Assembly: GCF_036347055.1 (NCBI RefSeq)
Contig: NZ_CP108882.1
Span: forward strand, 1,240,001 to 1,304,000
Direction: 5' to 3'
DNA: 64,000 nt
From: Streptomyces sp. NBC_00820
Lineage (GTDB): Bacteria > Actinomycetota > Actinomycetes > Streptomycetales > Streptomycetaceae
The notes beneath the pieces were generated by a model that worked only from the letters and a program-made list of their open reading frames with translations, searched no databases and had not been told where the DNA came from. Of the stretch, positions 24,066 through 32,533 are shown piece after piece. Positions within the stretch are counted from its first letter, which is position 1. Each line of letters starts with the position of its first letter. The translations under genes were made by a program, and so were the position numbers.

Positions 24066-25033
24066 GCCGTGTCTCCCTTCCCCACCAGCACGGCCACGCG
24101 GCCGGTGGTGACCCCGTCGGCGACGCGCTGCACGGCGGCGGCGGCCCCGTCCAGCGGCACCCGCTCGCTCACCAGCGGCTTGATCGCGCCGCGCGCGGCC
24201 AGCTCGGTCAGCTGCTCGTGGCAGTGCTGGACCAGCTTCGGGTTCTTGGTGTTGTACAGGCCCCAGTGCAGGCCCATGATCGAGTAGTTCTTCACCAGCG
24301 CGTGGTTGAGCGCGGGGGCCGGGATGGTGCCGCCGGCGAAGCCGACGACCACGATCCGGCCCTCGAAGGCGACCAGCTTGGCGGACTGCGTGTAGGCCTC
24401 GCCGCCGACGGGGTCGTACACGACGTCCGCGCCGCGCCCGCCAGTGGCTTCCTTGACGGCCGCGACGACGTCCTCGGAGTGGCGGTCGACGACGACGTCG
24501 CAGCCCAGGTCCCGGGCGACGGCGGCCTTGCCGGCGCCGCCCACGACGCCGACGACCCGTGCTCCGGCCGCCTTGCCGAGCTGCACGGCCGCGCTGCCGA
24601 CGCCACCGGCGGCGGCGTGCACGAGGAGGGTCTCCCCCGCCTGGAGGTTGGCCCTGCGGTGCAGACCGAACCAGCCCGTCTGGTAGCCGATGTGCAGCGC
24701 GGCGGCCTCGGCGTCGTCCAGCGACTCGGGCGCGGGCAGCAGGGCGCGGGCGTCGGCGACGGCGTACTCGGCGAAGCCGCCGTACGGCAGGGCCGGGTTG
24801 GCGATCACCCGGCGGCCGTCCTCGGTCTCGGCGCAGATCTCCACACCGGGCGTGAAGGGCAGCGGCGGACGGATCTGGTACTGGCCCCGGCACAGCAGCG
24901 CGTCCGGGAAGTTGATGTTGGCGGCCCGCACGCGCAGCAGCACCTGGCCGTCGCCGGGCGTGGGCCGCTCCACCTCCGCCAGGCGCATCACCTCGCTGGG
25001 CTCGCCGTTCTCGTGCACTTGCCATGCCTGCAT
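24062..25033 (-). CDS. NADPH:quinone oxidoreductase-like MDR protein
   Basis: 323 residues of the zinc-free medium-chain dehydrogenase/reductase family. VRAANINFPDALLCRGQYQ near 40 is the QOR signature, LVHAAAGGVGSAAVQLGK near 145 the Rossmann loop, and DVVYDPVGGEAY near 205 is conserved. No structural-zinc Cys cluster is present. It heads the three-gene operon, with its stop overlapping the next ATG. It may reduce an enoyl-CoA-type or quinone substrate in the same route as the dehydrogenases. A palindrome some 50 bp upstream is a candidate operator. Confidence 0.9.
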   Translation of the reverse strand: MQAWQVHENGEPSEVMRLAEVERPTPGDGQVLLRVRAANINFPDALLCRGQYQIRPPLPFTPGVEICAETEDGRRVIANPALPYGGFAEYAVADARALLPAPESLDDAEAAALHIGYQTGWFGLHRRANLQAGETLLVHAAAGGVGSAAVQLGKAAGARVVGVVGGAGKAAVARDLGCDVVVDRHSEDVVAAVKEATGGRGADVVYDPVGGEAYTQSAKLVAFEGRIVVVGFAGGTIPAPALNHALVKNYSIMGLHWGLYNTKNPKLVQHCHEQLTELAARGAIKPLVSERVPLDGAAAAVQRVADGVTTGRVAVLVGKGDTA

Positions 25034-25082
25034 GCGGGGCCTCCACGGGACTGCTTCGTCTGACCGGGTCCGACGGCATACT

Positions 25083-25094
25083 AAGCGGTCGCTT
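25083..25094. promoter_or_regulatory. Palindromic candidate operator of the quinone oxidoreductase–ACAD operon
   Basis: AAGCGGTCGCTT is an AAGCG/CGCTT palindrome around a two-base centre, 50 bp upstream of the first ATG and 23 bp past the XRE-cupin stop. The form fits TetR-family operators of fatty-acid catabolic genes; the regulator is not known. Confidence 0.5.
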
Positions 25095-25116
25095 CTCGAT
25101 CAGGGAACAGCGGAAG

Positions 25117-25725
25117 TCAGTCCACTTGGCCGCGCGCGGCGGGCCGCGCCCGCACATGCATCCGCTCCCCCTGCGGCCCGAACAGGCTCAGGAACTCCAC
25201 GGGCCCCTCCCCGGCGGACCCGAACCAGTGCGGGACACGGGTGTCGAACTCGGCCGCCTCCCCCGCGGACAGCACCACGTCGTGTTCGCCGAGCACCAGC
25301 CGCAGCCGCCCCGCCAGCACGTACAGCCACTCGTAGCCCTCGTGGGTGCGCGGGTCCGGCGCCTGATCGCGCCGCGGTTCGACGACCTTGTACGCCTGCA
25401 GGCCGCCCGGCTGCCGGGTCAGCGGCCAGAACGTGCGGCCGTCGCGCCGCATGGGCTTGGCCCGTACCCGGGGGTCACCGACCGACGGGGCCCCGACCAG
25501 TTCGTCCAGCGGGACCTGGTGCGCCCGGGCGATGGGCAGCAGCAGTTCCAGACTGGGTCTGCGCAGGCCGGACTCCAGCCGCGACAGGGTGCTGACGGAG
25601 ATACCCGTGGTCTCGGACAGGGCCGCGAGGGTCACCTCCCGCTCCTTCCGGATCCGCCGCAGGCGCGGGCCGACCCCCGCCAGGACCTCGTCGGTGCTCT
25701 CGGCGCCGTCACTCGTATCAGCCAT
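25117..25725 (-). CDS. XRE-family regulator with C-terminal cupin domain
   Basis: 202 residues. About 18–72 is an HTH_3 domain (RLRRIRKEREVTLAALSE … STLSRLESGLRRPSLELL). About 115–190 is a cupin_2 barrel with HEGYEWLYVLAGRLRLVLGEHDVVL and PHWFGSAGEGPVEFL. The cupin lacks the full two-His metal motif, so it may sense a ligand by shape only. The gene is divergent from a truncated flavoprotein remnant. A TTGC-N7-GCAA palindrome lies just upstream of its start and is a likely autoregulatory site. Confidence 0.9.
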   Translation of the reverse strand: MADTSDGAESTDEVLAGVGPRLRRIRKEREVTLAALSETTGISVSTLSRLESGLRRPSLELLLPIARAHQVPLDELVGAPSVGDPRVRAKPMRRDGRTFWPLTRQPGGLQAYKVVEPRRDQAPDPRTHEGYEWLYVLAGRLRLVLGEHDVVLSAGEAAEFDTRVPHWFGSAGEGPVEFLSLFGPQGERMHVRARPAARGQVD

Positions 25726-25726
25726 A

Positions 25727-25747
25727 CCGATATTGCAGAATCGGCAA
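25727..25747. promoter_or_regulatory. Palindromes upstream of the XRE-cupin gene
   Basis: CCGAT (25727–25731) pairs with ATCGG (25740–25744), and TTGC (25733–25736) pairs with GCAA (25744–25747). Both symmetry elements lie in the 63-bp divergent gap, so this is a likely binding site for the XRE-cupin protein. Confidence 0.5.
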
Positions 25748-25788
25748 AGCTGTTTGTCAATGCGGCAGGCCGTGGGTGACCGTCGGGC

Positions 25789-26148
25789 ATGGAGGTGGTC
25801 GTCTTGACCGAGAGTCCCGGCAAGGAATTCGCATTCGCGTCCGAGAGTTTCGAAGCGGTCGTCGCCGGAGGCGGCGCGGCCGGCCTGTCCGCCGCGCTGG
25901 TGCTGGGCCGGGCCCGGCGCCGCACCCTGGTCGTCGACGCGGGCGAGCCGCGCAACGCGCCGTCCGCGCACATGCGGGGCTATCTGTCCCGGGACGGCAT
26001 GTCACCCGCCGAGTTCCTGGCCGCGGGGCGCGAGGAGATCGCGCGGTACGGCGTGGAGCTGGTCCGGGACCGCGTGGTGGACGCGGCACGGCGGGAGGAC
26101 GCGGCACGGCCGTGCGGGTGTAGTCCGCGCGGCTCCGGTGCACCATGA
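25789..26148 (+). pseudogene. Truncated thioredoxin reductase-like FAD oxidoreductase (N-terminal remnant)
   Basis: 119 residues. FEAVVAGGGAAGLSAALVLGRARR is the dinucleotide-binding loop (GGGAAG), followed by TLVVDAGEPRNAPSAHMRGYLSRDGMSPAEFLAAGREEI, as in the thioredoxin-reductase-like family of actinobacteria. Intact members run about 300 residues with a CxxC-containing or NADPH domain; here the frame ends just after DAARREDAARPCGC. The next gene starts five bases later, so the rest appears deleted. A TTG at 25804 with GGAGG upstream is another possible start. The divergent XRE-cupin gene may once have regulated it. Confidence 0.7.
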
Positions 26149-26152
26149 CTGC

Positions 26153-27691
26153 ATGCTGCTGACCCGGCTGGCGGAGGTGTCCCGGGAGGTCGCCGCGACG
26201 GCGGCCCGGAACCGTAAGACCGCGCTGCTCGCGGAGCTGTTCCAAGACGCGGAGGCGGACGACGTACCGATCGTCATCCCGTATCTCGCGGGGCGGCTGC
26301 CCCAGGGGCGGCTCGGCGTCGGCTGGAAGGTGCTGAGCCGTCCGGTGCCGCCTGCCGCCGAGCCCTCCCTCACCGTGCGGGAGGTCGACGCCCGGCTCAC
26401 CGAGCTGGGCAACGTGTCCGGGCCCGGCTCCCAGGCGGAACGGGCCCGGATCGTCGGCGAGCTGATGGGCGCGGCCACCGAGGGCGAGCAGCACTTCCTG
26501 CTCGGTCTGCTCACCGGCGAGGTCCGCCAGGGCGCGCTGGACGCGGTCGCGGTGGAGGGCCTGGCGCAGGCGACCGGAGCGGACGCGTCGGACGTACGCC
26601 GGGCGGTGATGCTCGCCGGGTCGCTCCAGACGGTGGCCCGGGCCCTGCTCGCCGACGGGCCCGCCTCGCTCGACGGGTTCCGGCTCACCGTCGGCCGCCC
26701 GGTGCTGCCGATGCTGGCGCAGAGCGCCTCCTCGGTCGCCGAGGCGGTCGGGAAGCTGGGCGCGTGCGCGGTCGAGGAGAAGCTGGACGGTATCCGGGTC
26801 CAGGTCCACCGGGACGGCGACACGGTGCGGATCCACACCCGCACGCTGGACGACATCACCGACCGGCTGCCCGAAGTGCGCACCGCCGCGCTGGAACTGC
26901 CGGGCGAACGGTTCATCCTGGACGGCGAGGTGATCTCCCTCGGCCCGGACGGCCGGCCCCGCTCCTTCCAGGAGACGGCGGGCCGGGTCGGCTCCCGGGT
27001 GGACGTGGCGAGGGCCGCCGGGGCGGTCCCGGTCTCGCCCGTGTTCTTCGACGCGCTGTCCGTGGACGGCCGGGACCTGCTGGACCTCCCCTTCACCGAG
27101 CGGCACGCGGAGCTGGCCGGGCTGGTGCCCGAGCCGATGCGGGTGCGCCGGACGCTGGTGTCCGGTCCGGAGGACGTCACGGAGGCGGAGCGCTTCCTCG
27201 CCGACACCCTGGCGCGCGGCCACGAGGGGGTGGTCGTCAAGGGCCTGGACGCCCCCTACAGCGCGGGCCGGCGGGGCGCCTCCTGGCTGAAGGTCAAGCC
27301 CGTGCACACGCTCGACCTCGTGGTGCTGGCCGCCGAGTGGGGGCACGGCCGCCGCACCGGGAAGCTGTCCAACCTCCACCTTGGCGCCCGCACCCCGGAC
27401 GGCGGCTTCGCGATGCTCGGAAAGACCTTCAAGGGCATGACCGACTCGATGCTCGCCTGGCAGACGGAGAAGCTCCGGGAGCTGGCCGTCGAGGATCACG
27501 GCTGGGGCGTGACCGTACGCCCCGAACTCGTCGTGGAGATCGCCTACGACGGCCTCCAGCGCTCCTCCCGCTACCCGGCCGGTGTCACCCTGCGCTTCGC
27601 GCGCGTGGTCCGCTACCGCGAGGACAAGCGGCCCGAGGAGGCCGATACGGTGGAGGCCCTGCTGGCGGCCCACCCGGAGGTCACACCGTGA
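26153..27691 (+). CDS. lig: ATP-dependent DNA ligase (LigB/Lig1-like)
   Basis: 512 residues. About 1–190 is the DNA-binding N-terminal domain; about 205–400 the nucleotidyltransferase domain with VEEKLDGIRVQVHR (motif I, adenylated Lys in KLDG), FILDGEVI (motif III), HEGVVVKGLD (motif IV) and SWLKVKP (motif V). The OB-fold follows to the end (GVTLRFARVVRYREDK). Known for the family: ATP-dependent sealing of DNA nicks, probably in repair beside the NAD-dependent LigA. The ATG at 26153 has no clear ribosome site; an ATG five codons earlier is possible. The stop overlaps the Nudix GTG. Confidence 0.93.
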   Translation: MLLTRLAEVSREVAATAARNRKTALLAELFQDAEADDVPIVIPYLAGRLPQGRLGVGWKVLSRPVPPAAEPSLTVREVDARLTELGNVSGPGSQAERARIVGELMGAATEGEQHFLLGLLTGEVRQGALDAVAVEGLAQATGADASDVRRAVMLAGSLQTVARALLADGPASLDGFRLTVGRPVLPMLAQSASSVAEAVGKLGACAVEEKLDGIRVQVHRDGDTVRIHTRTLDDITDRLPEVRTAALELPGERFILDGEVISLGPDGRPRSFQETAGRVGSRVDVARAAGAVPVSPVFFDALSVDGRDLLDLPFTERHAELAGLVPEPMRVRRTLVSGPEDVTEAERFLADTLARGHEGVVVKGLDAPYSAGRRGASWLKVKPVHTLDLVVLAAEWGHGRRTGKLSNLHLGARTPDGGFAMLGKTFKGMTDSMLAWQTEKLRELAVEDHGWGVTVRPELVVEIAYDGLQRSSRYPAGVTLRFARVVRYREDKRPEEADTVEALLAAHPEVTP

Positions 27692-28161
27692 CGGTGCGTG
27701 CGACGAAGCGGAGTGCGGGACTGCTGTTGTTCCGGCACACCGACGACGGGCTGGAGGTGTTGCTCGGCCATATGGGAGGCCCGTTCTTCGCGAAGAAGGA
27801 CGCGGGGGCGTGGACCGTGCCCAAGGGCGAGTACGAGCCGGACGAGCCCGCCTGGGAGGCGGCCCGGCGGGAGTTCCAGGAGGAACTGGGGCTGGCCCCG
27901 CCCGACGGGGAGGCCGTACCGCTGGGCGAGATCGCGCAGGCCAACGGCAAGATCGTCACTGCGTGGGCGGTCGAGGCCGACCTGGACCCGGCGACGATCA
28001 CCCCGGGAACCTTCACGATGGAGTGGCCCCCGCGCTCGGGCCGGACGCAGGAGTTCCCCGAGCTGGACCGGGTGGAGTGGCTCGGCCTCGGCCGCGCCCG
28101 CGCGGTGCTGGTCAAGGGGCAGAGCGCGTTCCTCGACCGGCTGGCGGAGCATACCGGCTGA
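27688..28161 (+). CDS. Nudix hydrolase
   Basis: 157 residues from a GTG that overlaps the ligase stop (GTGA). KGEYEPDEPAWEAARREF followed by QEELGL fits the Nudix box Gx5Ex7REUxEExGU exactly, near residues 47–69. The N-terminal SAGLLLFR and LLGHMGGPFFAKKDAGAWTVPKG are typical of the MutT-like/diadenosine-polyphosphate-type subgroup found next to ATP-dependent ligases. Coupling to the ligase suggests hydrolysis of a nucleotide by-product such as adenylylated intermediates, but this is inference. Confidence 0.92.
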   Translation: MTVRATKRSAGLLLFRHTDDGLEVLLGHMGGPFFAKKDAGAWTVPKGEYEPDEPAWEAARREFQEELGLAPPDGEAVPLGEIAQANGKIVTAWAVEADLDPATITPGTFTMEWPPRSGRTQEFPELDRVEWLGLGRARAVLVKGQSAFLDRLAEHTG

Positions 28162-28258
28162 ACAGCGCAACGCGGCGGCTGAACAGGGGACCACGCGTTG
28201 CGACGGCCCGTGCCGCGCGCGAAGGTCGAGACACAGCCCGTTTCCAGGGAGGTCGGCC

Positions 28259-29644
28259 ATGCCCATCGCGACGGTGAACCCGGCGGACGGCGAGACACTC
28301 AAGACGTACGAGCCCATGGGCGAGGAGGAGCTGGAGCGGCGCCTCCAGCTCGCCGAGGCCACCTTCCGCACCTATCGCACGTCCCCGTTCGCCGAGCGCG
28401 CCCGCCGGATGAACAAGGCCGCCGACCTGCTGGACGAGGACCAGCAGGAGGTCGCCTGGGTCATGTCCATCGAGATGGGCAAGCCGGTCACGCAGGCGCG
28501 CGCGGAGGTCGCCAAGTGCGCCAAGGCCATGCGCTGGTACGCCGAACGGGCCGAGGGCCTGCTGGCCGACGTGGTACCGCCCGAGTCGGACGTCCGGGCT
28601 TCCGGGGCCTCCCGGGTACGCATCACCTACCGCCCGCTGGGCCCCGTGCTCGCGGTGATGCCCTGGAACTTCCCGCTCTGGCAGGTGGTCCGCTTCGCCG
28701 CGCCCGCGCTGATGGCGGGCAACGTGGGCCTGCTCAAGCACGCCTCGAACGTCCCCCGGACCGCCCTGTACCTGGAGGACCTCTTCCACCGGGCGGGCTT
28801 CCCCGAGGGCTGCTTCCAGACCCTGCTGATCGGCGCGGGGGCGGTCGACGACATCCTGCGCGACGAGCGGGTCAAGGCGGCGACCCTTACCGGCAGCGAG
28901 CCGGCCGGGCGCGCGGTCGCCTCCACCGCCGGCGAGATGATCAAGAAGACGGTGCTGGAGCTGGGCGGCAGCGATCCGTTCCTCGTCATGCCCTCCGCCG
29001 ACCTCGACCGGGCGGCCGAGGTCGCGGTGACCGCGCGGGTGCAGAACAACGGGCAGTCGTGCATCGCCGCCAAGCGGTTCATCGTGCACACCGACGTGTA
29101 CGACGCCTTCGTGGAGAGGTTCGTCGCGGGGATGAAGGCGCTCACGGTCGGCGACCCGCTGGAGGAGGACACCGACGTCGGGCCGCTCGCCACCGCGCAG
29201 GGGCGCGCCGATGTGGAGGAACTGGTCGACGACGCGAAGCGGAGCGGGGCCGAGGTGCTGTGCGGCGGCGAGCGCCCCGACGGACCGGGCTGGTACTACC
29301 CGCCGACCGTGCTCGCGGGGATCACCCGGGAGATGCGCATCCACCGGGAGGAGGCGTTCGGGCCGGTCGCCACGGTGTACCGGGCCGCCGACCTGGACGA
29401 GGCGCTGCTCATCGCCAACGACTCGCCGTTCGGGCTGAGTTCGAACGTGTGGACGCGGGACGAGCACGAAGTCGAGCGGTGTGCACGGGATCTGGAGGCC
29501 GGCGGGGTGTACGTCAACGGGATGACGGCCTCGTACCCGGGGTTCCCGTTCGGCGGGGTGAAGCGGTCGGGCTACGGGCGTGAGCTGTCGGCCGAGGGGA
29601 TCCGGGAGTTCTGCAACATCACCACGGTCTGGCAGGGCGCCTGA
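28259..29644 (+). CDS. gabD: Succinate-semialdehyde dehydrogenase (NADP-type, aldehyde dehydrogenase family)
   Basis: 461 residues. VMPWNFPLWQVVRF near 140, VLELGGSDPFLV near 240 with the Glu general base, and QNNGQSCIAAKRF near 270 with the catalytic Cys mark the aldehyde dehydrogenase family; the SCIAAKRF and short N-terminus match GabD1/GabD2-like enzymes. The C-terminal GGVKRSGYGRELSAEGIREFCN is conserved. GGGAGG precedes the ATG. Known role: oxidation of succinate semialdehyde to succinate in GABA and 2-oxoglutarate decarboxylase bypass pathways. It stands alone, 97 bp after the Nudix gene. Confidence 0.87.
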   Translation: MPIATVNPADGETLKTYEPMGEEELERRLQLAEATFRTYRTSPFAERARRMNKAADLLDEDQQEVAWVMSIEMGKPVTQARAEVAKCAKAMRWYAERAEGLLADVVPPESDVRASGASRVRITYRPLGPVLAVMPWNFPLWQVVRFAAPALMAGNVGLLKHASNVPRTALYLEDLFHRAGFPEGCFQTLLIGAGAVDDILRDERVKAATLTGSEPAGRAVASTAGEMIKKTVLELGGSDPFLVMPSADLDRAAEVAVTARVQNNGQSCIAAKRFIVHTDVYDAFVERFVAGMKALTVGDPLEEDTDVGPLATAQGRADVEELVDDAKRSGAEVLCGGERPDGPGWYYPPTVLAGITREMRIHREEAFGPVATVYRAADLDEALLIANDSPFGLSSNVWTRDEHEVERCARDLEAGGVYVNGMTASYPGFPFGGVKRSGYGRELSAEGIREFCNITTVWQGA

Positions 29645-29733
29645 GGACCGCGTGACCAGGGCCTGTGCGACGGATCGGCCCGAGGATGGGCGTGCCGGGC
29701 CCGGCGATTCCGCGGGATCGCACGGACAGGGCC

Positions 29734-29747
29734 TAGCATCCGTTTTG
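29734..29747 (+). promoter_or_regulatory. Candidate −10 box for a leaderless transcript
   Basis: TAGCAT (29734–29739) lies seven bases before the GTG at 29747, so the transcript should begin at or near the start codon. No ribosome site precedes the GTG. The −35 is weak (about 29709–29714). Confidence 0.5.
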
Positions 29748-29980
29748 TGAACCGCGAAGTGACTCTGCCTCTGATCGTCGACGACCGTGGAACCCTGCAG
29801 GTGGCTGCCGCCGATGTGAGCGGGCTGCTGCGGACCCTGGGGGCGCGGTGGCTGCATCTCGTCGAGGCCGGGGAGCGGGGGCTGGACGAGGACACGGTCG
29901 CCGCGCTGACCATCGAGCTGGCGAAGCTGGCGGACCGTATCGACGTGGCGTGCATCGCCCACAGCAGTGGGGCGCCGTAG
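29747..29980 (+). CDS. Small conserved-type protein, unknown function
   Basis: 77 residues from GTG: VNREVTLPLIVDDRG … GLLRTLGARWLHLVEAGERGLDEDTVAALTIELAKLADRIDVACIAH. It has an N-terminal strand pair and two amphipathic helices, with no signal or membrane part. Codon use is typical, so it is probably real. Short proteins of this pattern are found in Streptomyces, but I do not recognise a function. It lacks a ribosome site and is predicted to be leaderless. It lies between the dehydrogenase and rppA. Confidence 0.7.
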   Translation: MNREVTLPLIVDDRGTLQVAAADVSGLLRTLGARWLHLVEAGERGLDEDTVAALTIELAKLADRIDVACIAHSSGAP

Positions 29981-30249
29981 CCGGGAGAGGGGCGCCGCGG
30001 GGGGAACGGCCGCCGCGGCCCGGGGTGATCTCGGCGCGGTTCCGGGCCTGTTGGGCTGGTGCCGTTCAGGGTGTCTCCCACACACGCTGGCCTGCGGGAA
30101 GAGCCACCGTCGGCCAAAGCTGTCACTGTCCGCCGTCCCCGATTCGGAGTAACCCGGCGCGAGATCGTAGCCCTCTCGGGTGAGTCTGAATGGACCACCT
30201 TCTGACCGGTGGGCAAAGGCCCGCCGGACGGCGAAAGCAGGGACGGCTC

Positions 30250-31302
30250 ATGGCGACTTTGTGCAGACCCTCGGTGTCCGTGCCGGAATACGTGATCACG
30301 ATGGAGGACACGCTGCGGCTGGCGCGTGAGCGGCACGCGGACCACCCGCAGCTTGCCCTGGCCCTCCGGCTGATCGAGAACACCGGAGTGCGCACCCGGC
30401 ACATCGTGCAGCCCATCGAAGAGACCCTGAAGCACCCCGGTTTCCAGCAGCGCAACAAGCTGTACGAGGCGGAGGCGAAGGCCCGTGTTCCCGCGGTGAT
30501 CCAGCGGGCGCTCGACGACGCCGAGGTCCTCACCTCCGACATCGACGTCATCATCTACGTGTCGTGCACGGGCTTCATGATGCCCTCGCTCACCGCGTGG
30601 CTGATCAACGAGATGGACTTCCCGAGCAACACCCGGCAGCTCCCCATGGCCCAGCTGGGCTGTGCGGCCGGCGGCGCGGCCATCAACCGGGCGCACGACT
30701 TCTGTTCGGCCTACCCCGAGGCCAACGCCCTCATCGTGGCCTGCGAGTTCTGCTCGCTGTGCTACCAGCCCCTCGACCTCGGCGTCGGCTCGCTGCTCTC
30801 CAACGGCCTGTTCGGCGACGGCATCGCGGCCGCCGTGGTCCGCGGCCAGGGCGGCACGGGCGTGCGGCTGGAGCGCAACGGCTCGTACCTGATCCCCAAG
30901 ACCGAGGACTGGATCGCGTACGACGTCCGGGACACCGGCTTCCACTTCCTGCTGGACAAGCGGGTGCCGACCACGATGGAGCCGCTCGCCCCGGCGCTCC
31001 ACGAGCTCGCGGGCAACCACGGCTGGAACGCCTCCGAGCTGGACTTCTACATCATCCACGCCGGCGGCCCCCGAATACTCGACGACCTCAGCAAGTTCCT
31101 CAAGGTCGAGCCGCACGCCTTCCGGTTCAGCCGCTCCACGCTGACCGAGTACGGCAACATCGCCAGCGCCGTCGTCCTCGACGCGCTGCGCCGGATGTTC
31201 GACGAGGGCGGTGCCGAGAACGGGGCGCGCGGCCTGCTGGCCGGCTTCGGGCCCGGCATCACCGCCGAGATGACCGTGGGCCGTTGGGTCAACGAGGACT
31301 GA
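30250..31302 (+). CDS. rppA: Type III polyketide synthase RppA (1,3,6,8-tetrahydroxynaphthalene synthase)
   Basis: 350 residues. The catalytic triad is present at the canonical positions: Cys138 (QLGCAAGG), His270 (IIHAGGP) and Asn303 (EYGNIAS). Cys106 in YVSCTGFMMPS is also present, a residue known as characteristic of bacterial THN synthases. Known reaction: five malonyl-CoA are condensed and cyclised to 1,3,6,8-tetrahydroxynaphthalene. The next two genes, a CYP158A P450 and a cupin, follow after 9 and 7 bp and should be co-transcribed. The product oxidises to flaviolin and can be coupled to dark pigments. Confidence 0.96.
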   Translation: MATLCRPSVSVPEYVITMEDTLRLARERHADHPQLALALRLIENTGVRTRHIVQPIEETLKHPGFQQRNKLYEAEAKARVPAVIQRALDDAEVLTSDIDVIIYVSCTGFMMPSLTAWLINEMDFPSNTRQLPMAQLGCAAGGAAINRAHDFCSAYPEANALIVACEFCSLCYQPLDLGVGSLLSNGLFGDGIAAAVVRGQGGTGVRLERNGSYLIPKTEDWIAYDVRDTGFHFLLDKRVPTTMEPLAPALHELAGNHGWNASELDFYIIHAGGPRILDDLSKFLKVEPHAFRFSRSTLTEYGNIASAVVLDALRRMFDEGGAENGARGLLAGFGPGITAEMTVGRWVNED

Positions 31303-31311
31303 GGCGACACC

Positions 31312-32526
31312 ATGACCGAAGAAACGCTCATCGAGCCCCCGGCCTCGGTCCGGGAGTGGCCGGCACTCGACCTGACCGGGACGGACTTCGACCCGGTACT
31401 GAGCGAGCTGATGCGCGAGGGCCCGGTCACCCGCGTCCGGCTGCCCAACGGCGAGGGCTGGGCCTGGCTGGTCACCCGGTACGACGACGTACGCATGGTG
31501 GCCAACGACCCCCGCTTCAGCCGCGAGGCGGTCATGGACCATCCGGTCACCCGGCTCGCGCCGCACTTCATCCCGGACCGGGGCGCGGTCGGCTTCCTCG
31601 ACCCGCCCGACCACACGCGGCTGCGCCGCGCGGTCGCCCCCGCGTTCACCGCGAAGGGGGTGGAACGGATCCGGGACAGGGCGCGCGGCATGCTGGACGA
31701 ACTGGTGGACGAACTCCTGCAGGACGGCCCGCCCGCCGATCTCACGGCGGCGGTGCTCAGCCCCTTCCCCATCGCGGTGATCTGCGAGTTGATGGGGGTG
31801 CCGGCCGCCGACCGGCACGCCATGCACGACTGGACGCAGCTGATCCTGTCCTCCGCGCACGGCAAGGAGGTCAGCGAGCAGGCCAAGCGCGAGATGAGCG
31901 GCTACTTCGCCGACCTCGTCGCCGTGCGCGCGGACAGCACGTCCGAGGACGTCACCTCGCTGCTCGGCGCCGCCGTGGGCCGGGGCGAGGTCACCATGGA
32001 GGAGGCCGTCGGTCTCTCCGTCCTCCTCCAGATCGGCGGCGAGGCGGTCACGAACAACAGCGGGCAGATGTTCTACCTGCTGCTGACCCGCCCCGACCTG
32101 GCCGAACGGCTGCGCGACGACCCCGCGATCCGGCCCAGGGGCATCGACGAACTGCTGCGCTACATCCCGCACCGCAACGCCGTCGGCCTCTCCCGGATCG
32201 CGCGGGAGGACGTGGAGCTCGGTGGCCACCGCATTCGCGCCGGCGACCCGGTCTACGTGTCCTACCTGGCCGCCAACCGCGACCCGGACGTCTTCCCCGA
32301 CCCGGAGACCATCGACCTCTCCCGCAGCCCCAACCCGCACGTGTCGTTCGGCTTCGGCCCGCACTACTGTCCGGGCGGCCAGCTCGCCCGCATGGAGTCG
32401 GAGCTGCTGGTCGACGCGCTGCTGGACCGGGTGCCCGGGCTGAGGCTGGCCGTCCCGCCCGACCAGGTGCCCTTCAGGAAGGGCGCGTTGATCCGCGGGC
32501 CCGAGGCCCTGCCGGTGACGTGGTGA
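31312..32526 (+). CDS. Cytochrome P450 CYP158A (flaviolin/biflaviolin-type coupling enzyme)
   Basis: 404 residues. The heme loop FGFGPHYCPGG holds Cys353 as the axial ligand; the ExxR motif is in IDELLRYIPHR. In the I helix, IGGEAVTNN carries Ala245 and Val246 where most P450s have the acid–alcohol Glu–Thr pair. This is a known feature of S. coelicolor CYP158A2, which it closely resembles along its whole length. Known role of CYP158A2: oxidative C–C coupling of flaviolin to dimers and trimers, protecting against UV. It sits between rppA and the cupin gene. Confidence 0.94.
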   Translation: MTEETLIEPPASVREWPALDLTGTDFDPVLSELMREGPVTRVRLPNGEGWAWLVTRYDDVRMVANDPRFSREAVMDHPVTRLAPHFIPDRGAVGFLDPPDHTRLRRAVAPAFTAKGVERIRDRARGMLDELVDELLQDGPPADLTAAVLSPFPIAVICELMGVPAADRHAMHDWTQLILSSAHGKEVSEQAKREMSGYFADLVAVRADSTSEDVTSLLGAAVGRGEVTMEEAVGLSVLLQIGGEAVTNNSGQMFYLLLTRPDLAERLRDDPAIRPRGIDELLRYIPHRNAVGLSRIAREDVELGGHRIRAGDPVYVSYLAANRDPDVFPDPETIDLSRSPNPHVSFGFGPHYCPGGQLARMESELLVDALLDRVPGLRLAVPPDQVPFRKGALIRGPEALPVTW

Positions 32527-32533
32527 GCGGCCC

